Below, piece after piece: positions 34,960-42,819 of a stretch of 64,000 bases of DNA. Each line of letters starts with the position of its first letter. The first letter of the stretch is position 1. This stretch comes from Allokutzneria oryzae (GTDB lineage: Bacteria > Actinomycetota > Actinomycetes > Mycobacteriales > Pseudonocardiaceae). The position numbers were made by a program, and so were the translations under genes. Location of the stretch: positions 186,001 through 250,000 of the forward strand of contig NZ_JBHLZU010000033.1 in the NCBI RefSeq assembly GCF_042429765.1. Direction: 5' to 3'. The notes beneath the pieces are model-generated. The model searched no databases. It worked only from the letters and a program-made list of their open reading frames with translations, and had not been told where the DNA came from.

Positions 34960-36089
34960 GGGCGAAGCGGGACCAGGTCGTCGGCGTGGACGACCTCGCG
35001 GCGTTGCTCCGGCGGGAGCTCGTGGGTGGAATGACCGATCAGCGCGGGTAGCTCCGCCGCGTCGAAGGCCACCGCGCCCCGAGCCACCACGGTCCCGGCC
35101 GTGTCCAGCAGCTCCACCACATCGCCCGCGTCGAAGTCACCGTCGACGCTGGTGATGCCCGCCGCGAGCAGTGAGCGACGCCGCCCCACCACCGCGGCGA
35201 CCGCGCCGTCGTCCAGGTGCAGGCGGCCCACCGCGTCGGCGGCGTGGGCGAGCCAGAACCGGCGGGCGGACATCCTGGGGCCGGTCGCCGCGAACACCGT
35301 GCCCACCGAGGCCGCGGCCAGCGCGGAACCGGCCGCGGCCGCCGAGGTCAGCAGGACCGGGATGCCCGCCGCCGCCGCGAGCCGGGCCGCGGCCAGCTTC
35401 GAGGCCATCCCGCCGGTGCCCAGGCCCGAGCCCTCCGCCGCGACGTCCACACCGTCCACATCGGACTTCCCGAGCACCTCGGGGATCAGCGCGGAGCCCG
35501 GCAGGCGGGGGTCACCGTCGTATAGACCGTCCACATCGGACAGAAGAACCAACGCGTCCGCGCCGACCAGGTGCGCCACGAGCGCGGCGAGGCGGTCGTT
35601 GTCGCCGAAGCGGATCTCGTCGGTGGCGACGGTGTCGTTCTCGTTCACCACCGGCACCACGCCCAGCGCCAGCAGCCGCGAGAAGGTGCGCTGCGCGTTG
35701 CGGTAGTGCGCGCGGCGGACCACGTCGTCGGCGGTCAGCAGGACCTGACCGACCGTGAGCGAGTGCCTGGCGAAGGAAGCGGCGTAGGCGTGCGCGAGCT
35801 GGAGCTGTCCCACGCTGGCCGCGGCCTGCTGGGTGGCCAGGTCGCGCGGGCGCTTGGCCAGGCCCAGCGGGGCGAGCCCGGCCGCGATGGCGCCCGAGGA
35901 CACCAGCACGACCTGGCTGCCCGTTCCGCAGCGGGTGGCGAGCGCGTCGACCAGGGCGTCCAGCCGGCTCGCGTCCAGGCCGCCCGCCGCCGTGGTCAGC
36001 GAGGACGAGCCCACCTTGACCACGACGCGGCGGGCACCGGCGACCGCGGCGCGCGCGGACGAGACCGGCTGGACGGCTGAGGAGCTCAC
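34956..36089 (-). CDS. proB: Glutamate 5-kinase with PUA domain
   Basis: 377-residue kinase forming gamma-glutamyl phosphate from glutamate and ATP, first step of proline synthesis and normally feedback-inhibited by proline. The amino-acid kinase domain (1-260) contains VVVKVGSSSLT, VSSGAIAAGLAPLGL, NENDTVATDEIRFGDNDRL and GTGGMASKLAAARLA. The C-terminal PUA domain is about 285-370. GTG 36089 overlaps the obg stop by 4 bp, so rplU-rpmA-obg-proB form one series. Confidence 0.98.
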   Translation of the reverse strand: MSSSAVQPVSSARAAVAGARRVVVKVGSSSLTTAAGGLDASRLDALVDALATRCGTGSQVVLVSSGAIAAGLAPLGLAKRPRDLATQQAAASVGQLQLAHAYAASFARHSLTVGQVLLTADDVVRRAHYRNAQRTFSRLLALGVVPVVNENDTVATDEIRFGDNDRLAALVAHLVGADALVLLSDVDGLYDGDPRLPGSALIPEVLGKSDVDGVDVAAEGSGLGTGGMASKLAAARLAAAAGIPVLLTSAAAAGSALAAASVGTVFAATGPRMSARRFWLAHAADAVGRLHLDDGAVAAVVGRRRSLLAAGITSVDGDFDAGDVVELLDTAGTVVARGAVAFDAAELPALIGHSTHELPPEQRREVVHADDLVPLRP

Positions 36090-37534
36090 TCCTCGTCGTC
36101 CTCTTCCTCGCCGACAAGACCGCGGCGGACGCGGCGTGCGTGCTTGCGCTCGGCGGCGGAGATCCGGTCGCTGCGGTCCAGCCGCGGGTCCTCGCCACGG
36201 ACCTCCATGGTCAGCGCGATGCCCGCGGGCGTGGTCGGCTCCCAGTCGAAGGTCATCTCGCCGATGGTGACCGCGCAGCCGGGCTCCGCGCCCATCTTGG
36301 CCAGGGTCTCCTCCACGCCGAGCCGGGCCAGCCGGTCGGCGAGGTAGCCGACGGCCTCGCTGTTGCCGAAGTAGGTCTGCCGGACCCAGCGCTCCGGCCG
36401 GTCACCGCGGACGATGAAGCCGCCGGGGGTCTCCGGGTCGGGCTCGACGGTGAAGTCGGTCTCGTTGACCGCCCTGGGCCGCAGAACCACGCGGGTGCTC
36501 TCCTCCACCGGCTTGGCGGCGCGGTAGTCCTCCACCACCTTGCCCATGGCGAAGGTCAGCTCGCGCAGGCCCTCCCGGCTGGCGGTGGAGACCTTGAAGA
36601 CCGGCAGGCCGCGCTCCTTCAGCTCGGCCTCGACGAACTCGGCCATCTCCCGGCCCTCGGGAATGTCGATCTTGTTGAGCACCACCATCCGCGGCCGCTC
36701 GGCCAGGTCCGAGCCCAGCGACGGGGTGTAGAGCGCGAGCTCCCGCTCCAGCGTGTCGATGTCGGAGATCGGGTCGCGGTCCGGCTCGTAGGTGGCGCAG
36801 TCGATCACGTGCACCAGCACGGCGCAGCGCTCGATGTGCCGCAGGAAGTCCAGGCCGAGGCCCTTGCCCTGGCTCGCCCCCGGGATCAGGCCGGGCACGT
36901 CGGCCACGGTGAACACCGTCTCGCCCGCCGTGACCACGCCGAGGTTGGGCACCAGGGTGGTGAACGGGTAGTCGGCGATCTTGGGGCGGGCCGCGGAGAG
37001 CACCGCGATCAGCGAGGACTTCCCGGCCGAGGGGAAACCCACCAGGCCGACGTCGGCCACCGACTTCAGCTCCAGGACCAGGTCCCTGCGCTCGCCGGGC
37101 TCACCGAGCAGCGCGAAGCCGGGGGCCTTGCGGGCCTTGGACGCCAGCGCCGCGTTGCCGAGGCCGCCCCGGCCACCCTGGGCCGCGATCAGCCGGGTGC
37201 CCTCGCCGACCAGGTCGGCGATGACCTCGCCGTCCTCGGTCATCACCACCGTGCCGTCGGGCACCTTCAGCTCCAGTGGCGCTCCGGCGGCACCGTGCCG
37301 CATGGACCCCTGTCCCTGCTTGCCGTTGCCGCCGGTGGCGTGGGGGCGGAAGTGGAAGTCGAGCAGCGTGTGCACGTTGGAGTCCACGACGAGCACGACA
37401 TCGCCGCCGTTGCCCCCGTTGCCCCCGTCCGGCCCGCCGAGCGGCTTGAACTTCTCCTTGTGCACCGAGGCGCACCCGTTGCCGCCCTCGCCGCCCGCCG
37501 CGTGCAGCACCACGCGGTCGACGAACCGTGACAC
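36086..37534 (-). CDS. obg: GTPase Obg (ObgE/CgtA), ribosome assembly and stress
   Basis: 482-residue Obg GTPase acting in 50S maturation and stringent/stress signalling. The Gly-rich OBG fold is residues 1-158 (VVLHAAGGEGGNGCAS, GGDGGxGG-type repeats). The G domain has GFPSAGKSSLI (P-loop), DYPFTTLVPNLG, DVPGLI and NKIDIPEG. The Obg C-terminal (OCT) domain is about 350-430. An acidic tail ends EEEDDEE. GTG 37534 follows AGGAGGAAGTC. It lies downstream of a terminator after rpmA, the usual L21-L27-Obg order. Confidence 0.98.
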   Translation of the reverse strand: MSRFVDRVVLHAAGGEGGNGCASVHKEKFKPLGGPDGGNGGNGGDVVLVVDSNVHTLLDFHFRPHATGGNGKQGQGSMRHGAAGAPLELKVPDGTVVMTEDGEVIADLVGEGTRLIAAQGGRGGLGNAALASKARKAPGFALLGEPGERRDLVLELKSVADVGLVGFPSAGKSSLIAVLSAARPKIADYPFTTLVPNLGVVTAGETVFTVADVPGLIPGASQGKGLGLDFLRHIERCAVLVHVIDCATYEPDRDPISDIDTLERELALYTPSLGSDLAERPRMVVLNKIDIPEGREMAEFVEAELKERGLPVFKVSTASREGLRELTFAMGKVVEDYRAAKPVEESTRVVLRPRAVNETDFTVEPDPETPGGFIVRGDRPERWVRQTYFGNSEAVGYLADRLARLGVEETLAKMGAEPGCAVTIGEMTFDWEPTTPAGIALTMEVRGEDPRLDRSDRISAAERKHARRVRRGLVGEEEDDEE

Positions 37535-37560
37535 GACTTCCTCCTACTGCCGATGAACGC

Positions 37561-37604
37561 ACTTCAGGGGCGGTCCGGTGCAATCCCGGTCCCGCCCCTG
37601 AAGT
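37561..37604 (-). terminator. Terminator between rpmA and obg
   Basis: 13-bp stem ACTTCAGGGGCGG (37561-37573) with CCGCCCCTGAAGT (37592-37604); inner CCGG/CCGG lengthens it. It lies about 30 bp after the rpmA stop and would limit read-through into obg. Confidence 0.85.
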
Positions 37605-37633
37605 GGTGAGCGTGTGTCGCTCGGTGAGACCTG

Positions 37634-37891
37634 TCAGGCCTCGACCGGAACGATGTTCACGGTCTTGCGACCGCGCTTGATGCCGAACTTCACCGCACCG
37701 GCGGCGAGCGCGAACAGGGTGTCGTCGCTGCCGCGGCCGACGTCGACGCCCGGGTGGAACTTGGTGCCACGCTGGCGAACGAGGATCTCGCCGGCGCTGA
37801 CGACCTGACCACCAAAGCGCTTCACACCGAGCCGCTGGGCGTTGGAGTCGCGGCCGTTACGAGAGCTGGATGCACCCTTTTTGTGTGCCAT
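37634..37891 (-). CDS. rpmA: 50S ribosomal protein L27
   Basis: 85-residue L27, whose N-terminal tail reaches the peptidyl transferase centre. It reads MAHKKGASSSRNGRDSNAQR and continues with LGVKRFGGQVV, IGxRQRGTKFHPG-type ILVRQRGTKFHPGVDVGRG, as in all bacterial L27. There is no N-terminal extension that would need cleavage. It lies 14 bp after rplU. Confidence 0.99.
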   Translation of the reverse strand: MAHKKGASSSRNGRDSNAQRLGVKRFGGQVVSAGEILVRQRGTKFHPGVDVGRGSDDTLFALAAGAVKFGIKRGRKTVNIVPVEA

Positions 37892-37905
37892 GGCTGGTCA
37901 GACCC

Positions 37906-38214
37906 TCACTTGTTGATGCCGGTGACCTCGACACGGGTCAGCCGCTGACGGTGACCCTGCCGCTTGTGGTAGCCGGTCTTGTTCTTGAACTTGTGGATGA
38001 CAATCTTGGGACCCTTGGTCTGCTCGACGACCTTGCCGGTCACGGCGACCTTGCCGAGGGTGTCGTTGTCGGCGATGACGTCGCCGCCGTCGACGACGAG
38101 CAGCGCCGGGAAGCTGACCTCGGTGCCCGGCTCGCCTTCGAGCTTCTCGACCTCGACGACGTCCCCGACAGCCACCTTGTACTGCTTGCCGCCGGTCTTG
38201 ACGATCGCGTACAT
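37906..38214 (-). CDS. rplU: 50S ribosomal protein L21
   Basis: 102-residue L21, a 23S rRNA-binding protein needed with L20 for 50S assembly. Begins MYAIVKTGGKQYKVAVGDVV; HKFKNKTGYHKRQGHRQ near the C-terminus is the L21 signature. First gene of rplU-rpmA-obg-proB. CAGGAGAC lies 8-15 nt before the ATG. Confidence 0.99.
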   Translation of the reverse strand: MYAIVKTGGKQYKVAVGDVVEVEKLEGEPGTEVSFPALLVVDGGDVIADNDTLGKVAVTGKVVEQTKGPKIVIHKFKNKTGYHKRQGHRQRLTRVEVTGINK

Positions 38215-38504
38215 GGTTCGGAAGTCTCCTGCTGCTCGGTGTCGGTATCGCGCTCAAACCACTCGCGATGGGACGACGCGTGCGTTGCCTATCGCCTCTG
38301 TTGCCTAATCGCCACGGGGCGGGCTTTCGCACGACAGAACCCGCCTGATGGCGGGCCGTACGACAGAGTACGGGGCGCTGCCGAAGAGGGTCAAACCGGG
38401 TGGTCGGTCGCCCGCGAACCACCTACCCCCGGGCGCCACCACCACCCCTCTGACCTGCCCACCACCCCACCCCGTGACCGCCCTCTCACCCCACCCACCC
38501 CACG

Positions 38505-38566
38505 GCCATTCGCGGGCTTATGGACGTGTTTGGGCGCCCAAACACGTCCATAAGCCCGCGAATGGC
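38505..38566. repeat. 62-bp perfect palindrome
   Basis: Two 31-bp arms with no spacer, centred between 38535 and 38536 (GGGC|GCCC). The outer ends read GCCATTCGCGGGC and GCCCGCGAATGGC. It can form a long hairpin in RNA or a cruciform in DNA. No second copy occurs in this window. Confidence 0.95.
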
Positions 38567-38569
38567 GGG

Positions 38570-38620
38570 GAGGAGCCGTGGGGGGGGGGAGGAGGGGGGA
38601 GGGGAAGGGGAGGGGAAGGC
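38570..38620 (+). other. G-rich tract with quadruplex potential
   Basis: A run of nine or more G, followed by repeated GGAGG, GGGGGG and GGGG blocks separated by single or double A. Several sets of four G-runs are present on the forward strand, downstream of rne. Confidence 0.7.
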
Positions 38621-38657
38621 GAAGCGCCCACCGGCCCTGGGGGGCGGTGGGCGCTTC
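38621..38657 (-). terminator. rne terminator
   Basis: Perfect 13-bp stem GAAGCGCCCACCG (38621-38633) / CGGTGGGCGCTTC (38645-38657), 11-nt loop, 10 bp after the rne stop. Confidence 0.9.
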
Positions 38658-38667
38658 TGGGGGGTGC

Positions 38668-41583
38668 TCAGGCCTCTTTGGCTGCTGCCTGCGGCGGGCC
38701 CGCTGGGCGGGAGGCCGCGCGGCGGGCGGGGCGGCGACGGGTGGTCACCGACACCGCCGCCACCGGGTCCTGGTGCGGCTCCGCGCCGTTGAGCGCGGGC
38801 TGCTCGGGCTGGGCGGCCGCCGCCGGGGCCGTGGCCGCGTTCTCCTCGCGAGGCGTGGCGATGCGCACCTCCTCCGCCGGAGCGCTCTGCTCCTTCGGCG
38901 GACCCGGCGGACGCTCGCTGCTGCGGCGGCGACGCTGACGGCGGCGCTCACCCGTCGGCGGGGCCTCGGCGACCGCCGCGGGCTCGGCAGCGGGCTTCTC
39001 CTCGGCCTTCTCGACCGGCTTCTCCTCGACCTTCTCCGGGACGGCCTCGACCGTCTCGGTCACCGGGGTCTCGGGCTGCGAAGGCTGAGCGGGCTGCGGA
39101 GCCGGCGTGGGCTCTGCGGCTTCCGCGTTGTCCTTGGCCTCGTTGGTGTCCTGGGCGTTGTTGCGGTTGCGCTGCCGCTGCCGCTTGCTCTCGCCCTTGC
39201 CGGAACCGCCGTTGCCGTTGCCGCCGTGGTTGTGCGAGCCGTTGCCGTGCGAACCCGTGTTGAGGTCCGTGGTGACCACGAGGCCACGCCCCCGGCAGTG
39301 CTCACAGGTGCTGCTGAACGCCTCCAGCAGACCGGTGCCCACCCGCTTGCGGGTCATCTGCACCAGGCCGAGCGAGGTCACCTCGGCGACCTGGTGCCGG
39401 GTGCGGTCGCGGCCGAGGCACTCGGTCAGCCTGCGCAGCACCAGGTCCCGGTTGGACTCCAGCACCATGTCGATGAAGTCGATGACGATGATGCCGCCGA
39501 TGTCGCGAAGGCGGAGCTGGCGGACGATCTCCTCCGCCGACTCCAGGTTGTTGCGGGTGACCGTCTCCTCCAGGTTGCCACCGGATCCGGTGAACTTGCC
39601 GGTGTTGACGTCGATGACGGTCATCGCCTCGGTGCGGTCGATGACGAGGTAGCCACCGGAGGGCAGCCACACCTTGCGGTCCAGCGCCTTGGTGATCTGC
39701 TCGTTCACCCGGTACTCGGTGAACACGTCGTTGGTGCCGGTGTGCCTGCGCAGCCGCGAAGCCAGGTCCGGGGCCACGTGCTGCACGTACGGCTCGATGG
39801 TTTCCCACGCGTGGGTGCCCTGGACCACCAGCGCCGAGAAGTCCTCCGTGAACATGTCCCGGATGACCTTGATCAGCAGGTCCGGCTCCTCGTAGAGCAA
39901 CGACGGCGCACCGGCCTTCGACACCCCGGGGGCGCCGTGGGCCTTGCCCTTGACGACCTCCCACTGCGCCTGCAGCCGGGTCACGTCGCGGGCGAGGGCC
40001 TCCTCGCTGACGCCCTCCGCCGCGGTGCGGATGATCACACCGGCGTCGTCGGGGACGATCCGCTTCAAGATCTCCTTGAGCCTGCGCCGCTCCACGTCGG
40101 GCAGCTTGCGGCTGATGCCGGTGGCACCGCCGCCCGGCACGTAGACCAGGAAGCGGCCCGGAAGGCTGATCTGCGTCGTCAGCCGCGCGCCCTTGTGCCC
40201 GACCGGGTCCTTGGTGACCTGCACCAGCACGCTGTCACCCGTGGACAGCGCCTGCTCGATCTTGCGGGACTTGCCCTCAAGACCGGCGGCGTCCCAGTCC
40301 ACCTCGCCCGCGTAGAGCACCGCGTTGCGGCCACGGCCGATGTCGACGAAGGCCGCCTCCATGCTGGGCAGCACGTTCTGCACCCGGCCGAGGTAGACGT
40401 TGCCGACCAGCGAACCCGAGCCCGCCGAGGTCACGAAGTGCTCGACGAGCACCCCGTCCTCCAGCACGGCGATCTGGATCCGCTCACCCTGCTCGCGGAC
40501 GACCATCTTGCGGTCGACGGCCTCGCGGCGGGCCAGGAACTCCGACTCGCTGAGGATCGGCGCGCGGCGGCGGCCTGCCTCGCGGCCGTCCCTGCGGCGC
40601 TGGCGCTTGGCCTCCAGCCGGGTCGAGCCCTTGACGCTGCGCACCTCGTCGTCGGAGGAGGTGGTGGTGGTCTGCTCGCGCTCCGGGCGGCTCTCCCGCA
40701 CGTGCACGACGGTGTTCGGCGGGTCGTCGTCGCGACTGGTCGCGTCGTCCTCGGCGTTGCCCTTGCGGCGGCGGCGACGACGGCGGCGCCTGCTGGTGCC
40801 GTCCTCGGAGTCCTCAGCGGAGTCGGTGTCCGACTCGGCCTCGGCGGCGTCCTGCTGCTCAGGCTCGTCGGTGACCGAGACGTGCACGGGCAGCTCGTCG
40901 TCGGAGACGTCCTCGTCGTCGGAGTCGTCACCCAGCTCGGGATGGCCCTTGCCGCGGCCACGGCCACGGCGGCCACGGCGACGACGACGGCGGTTGCCGA
41001 GGTCGTCCTCGCTGTCCTCGGAGCCCAGGTCGATGTCGTGCGGCAGGTCGTCGACCTCGGTGGCGTCCGGGTCCAGGTCGGCCTCGGTCAGCGAGACCCG
41101 CTTGCGGCTGGGCCGCGCGGTCTTGCCGGAGCGGCCCGACTTGGCCGCCGGGGCCTCCTCGGCGGTCGCGGCGGGCTGCTGCGGCGGCAGGAACACGGCC
41201 TGCGGCGCGGCGAAGACCGGGGTCAGCGCGGCGGGCGCGGGCGGCTCCTCGGCCACGACCGGCTCGGGCCGCGCGAGCTCGTCGGCGGCCTGGTCGTCGT
41301 CGCCGTCGGCGGACTCCTCGGAGGCAGTGGGCTCCTCGACGTCCTCCTCGTCGGACTCCGGCGCCAGGTGGTCGACGACCTTCATCGCGACGTCCCTGGT
41401 GATGCTCGACTGCGCGCTGCTGACGGCGAAGCCCAGTTCGACCAGGGTGGCCATCACCTCGCGGCTGCTGGCGCCCAGCAGCTTGGCCAGCGCGTGCACC
41501 CGCAGCTTCGCGGGCAGCTCGCCTGGTCCGGATGCGGTGCTGTCCCCGCCGGCAGCGCCGGCAGGGGTGTCAGTTTTCGGCAT
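38668..41583 (-). CDS. rne: Ribonuclease E/G with N-terminal IF2-N-like domain
   Basis: 971-residue RNase E/G, the main endoribonuclease for mRNA decay and rRNA/tRNA processing. Order: IF2-N-like helical domain at about residues 20-70 (LPAKLRVHALAKLLGASSRE); a long acidic/Arg-rich disordered region to about 390; the S1 domain (SAGSGSLVGNVYLGRVQNVL); the catalytic core with VIDVNTGKFTG and IVIDFIDM acidic residues; the Zn-link CEHCRGRG; a disordered Ala/Glu/Arg tail ending in an RRRPARRAASRP patch. ATG 41583 follows GAGGGAGCTAC. The leader contains two hairpins, possible autoregulation sites. Confidence 0.96.
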   Translation of the reverse strand: MPKTDTPAGAAGGDSTASGPGELPAKLRVHALAKLLGASSREVMATLVELGFAVSSAQSSITRDVAMKVVDHLAPESDEEDVEEPTASEESADGDDDQAADELARPEPVVAEEPPAPAALTPVFAAPQAVFLPPQQPAATAEEAPAAKSGRSGKTARPSRKRVSLTEADLDPDATEVDDLPHDIDLGSEDSEDDLGNRRRRRRGRRGRGRGKGHPELGDDSDDEDVSDDELPVHVSVTDEPEQQDAAEAESDTDSAEDSEDGTSRRRRRRRRRKGNAEDDATSRDDDPPNTVVHVRESRPEREQTTTTSSDDEVRSVKGSTRLEAKRQRRRDGREAGRRRAPILSESEFLARREAVDRKMVVREQGERIQIAVLEDGVLVEHFVTSAGSGSLVGNVYLGRVQNVLPSMEAAFVDIGRGRNAVLYAGEVDWDAAGLEGKSRKIEQALSTGDSVLVQVTKDPVGHKGARLTTQISLPGRFLVYVPGGGATGISRKLPDVERRRLKEILKRIVPDDAGVIIRTAAEGVSEEALARDVTRLQAQWEVVKGKAHGAPGVSKAGAPSLLYEEPDLLIKVIRDMFTEDFSALVVQGTHAWETIEPYVQHVAPDLASRLRRHTGTNDVFTEYRVNEQITKALDRKVWLPSGGYLVIDRTEAMTVIDVNTGKFTGSGGNLEETVTRNNLESAEEIVRQLRLRDIGGIIVIDFIDMVLESNRDLVLRRLTECLGRDRTRHQVAEVTSLGLVQMTRKRVGTGLLEAFSSTCEHCRGRGLVVTTDLNTGSHGNGSHNHGGNGNGGSGKGESKRQRQRNRNNAQDTNEAKDNAEAAEPTPAPQPAQPSQPETPVTETVEAVPEKVEEKPVEKAEEKPAAEPAAVAEAPPTGERRRQRRRRSSERPPGPPKEQSAPAEEVRIATPREENAATAPAAAAQPEQPALNGAEPHQDPVAAVSVTTRRRPARRAASRPAGPPQAAAKEA

Positions 41584-41603
41584 GTAGCTCCCTCGCCCCC
41601 GGG

Positions 41604-41674
41604 CGCGTCGATGCTTCCGACGCGGCCGCGCAGGGGCTCCTCTCTCGTCCAGTCGCCGCCGCGTGCAGCGGCGG
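41604..41674 (-). promoter_or_regulatory. Two hairpins in the rne leader
   Basis: CGCGTCG/CGACGCG (41604-41610, 41618-41624) with 7-nt loop, and CCGCCGC/GCGGCGG (41656-41662, 41668-41674) with 5-nt loop, both in the 180-bp gap before the rne start. In E. coli, RNase E autoregulates through leader hairpins; the same here is only inferred. Confidence 0.5.
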
Positions 41675-41763
41675 AAATCCTGCCTACGTCGTCCGAGCCC
41701 CGAATCGGTGGACGCGGGCACACGGGCAACAGGTCATCTCGTGATGACGCGTGGGCCCGACCC

Positions 41764-42630
41764 CTACTCCTCGACGTCAGGTAAGCCGCTCGTGGCCCGA
41801 GTCGGCTCCCGGTCGCTGGCGAACGGGTCCGTGAGAGCTCCGCCGTCGTCGAGCCGCCCCTGAGCCATCCGGGTCGCCTTCGCGGGTACCGGCGGTTGCA
41901 GGTCGGCGACGACGCGAAGCGCACTCAACACGTCATCCGGCCGGACAACAGGCTGTGTCTGCCGTACGACCGTGCTGAGTATCCCACACCGTCGGACGCC
42001 TCCGGCTCCATCGCCCACCCGAGTGGTAGTCACTTCAACTTCCCTGACGACCTCGGCGGACGCGGCTTCGGTCCCGGTGGGAGCGAGTGCCTCGGCGGAG
42101 GCGAGCACCTCGGCGGACACGATCGCCGCGCGGGCGTCGATGTCCTTGCGCCCGTCCTTGGTCAGCTTCTGCACGATGACCTCGGGGGCGGCCAGCAGCA
42201 GCTCGACGGCCCTGCCCAGCTCATCGGGGTCGACCCCGGGCAGCTCGATCCGCCAGGTACAGGCGTCGATGCGGTCGGCGAGCGAACCGCTCGCGGCTTC
42301 GACGGCCTCGATGACGTCCAGCCCCGGAGGCAGCGCCGAGTCCAGCTCGCGGGCCAGCGCCGCGGTGTCGATCCGGTCGACCACCGACACCTCGACGTAC
42401 TCCGCCTCGCTCGCCGTGCCCGTCGGCGCCGCCCCGATCCAGGAGACCTTGGGCCGCGGGTTGAAGCCCTGGGAGTAGGCCATCGGCACCCCGGCGCGGC
42501 GCAGCGCGCGCTCGAAGGTGCGCGCGACGTCACGGTGTGACGTGAAACGCAGGCGCCCCCGTTTCGCGTATCTGATACGCAGCTTCTGCACGGCGGAGGC
42601 GGACGGATTGGGTTGGTGCTGGACGCTCAG
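41764..42630 (-). CDS. TIGR03936/DUF2344 radical SAM-associated protein
   Basis: 288 residues from the proposed start. The family partners the radical SAM protein of the TIGR03960 type, encoded upstream here; function is unknown, probably RNA or ribosome modification. Signatures: KLRIRYAKRGRLRFTSHRDV, FERALRRAGVPMAYSQGFNP and GAAPTGTASEAEYVEV. The start is odd: CTG 42630 lies 5 nt after GAGGAG and gives the expected family N-terminus (xSVQHQPNP); the first ATG (42696) has no ribosome-binding site and adds 22 unlikely residues. It precedes rne by 180 bp. Confidence 0.88.
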   Translation of the reverse strand: MSVQHQPNPSASAVQKLRIRYAKRGRLRFTSHRDVARTFERALRRAGVPMAYSQGFNPRPKVSWIGAAPTGTASEAEYVEVSVVDRIDTAALARELDSALPPGLDVIEAVEAASGSLADRIDACTWRIELPGVDPDELGRAVELLLAAPEVIVQKLTKDGRKDIDARAAIVSAEVLASAEALAPTGTEAASAEVVREVEVTTTRVGDGAGGVRRCGILSTVVRQTQPVVRPDDVLSALRVVADLQPPVPAKATRMAQGRLDDGGALTDPFASDREPTRATSGLPDVEE

Positions 42631-42819
42631 GGCTGCTCCTCGGCGGACCGGTCTGGCTAGGCCAGTGATTGTGCCCGGCAAACTACCCCGCCGCATTCAG
42701 GCCATCGCCCGCTTGTCTGCTCGGTGCGTGGATGGCTACCTTCCGGTTCCATCGGCAGGGACGCGCGGTGCCCCGCGCTCCCCCGACACCACGCCCAGCC
42801 GAGGAGATGGAGGTCCTCC

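Larger units (their letters stand above)
38215..38667. other. Intergenic region between rplU and rne with palindrome and G-tract
   Basis: 453 bp. From rplU outward it holds the rplU promoter, a C-rich stretch (about 38420-38505), a 62-bp perfect palindrome (38505-38566), a purine/G-rich tract (38570-38620), and the rne terminator (38621-38657). No gene is seen. Confidence 0.7.

Noticed and set aside
38578..41784. 1068-codon forward frame opposite rne
   Set aside because: Leu/Val/Arg/Gly-repetitive shadow of the rne gene; no domain.
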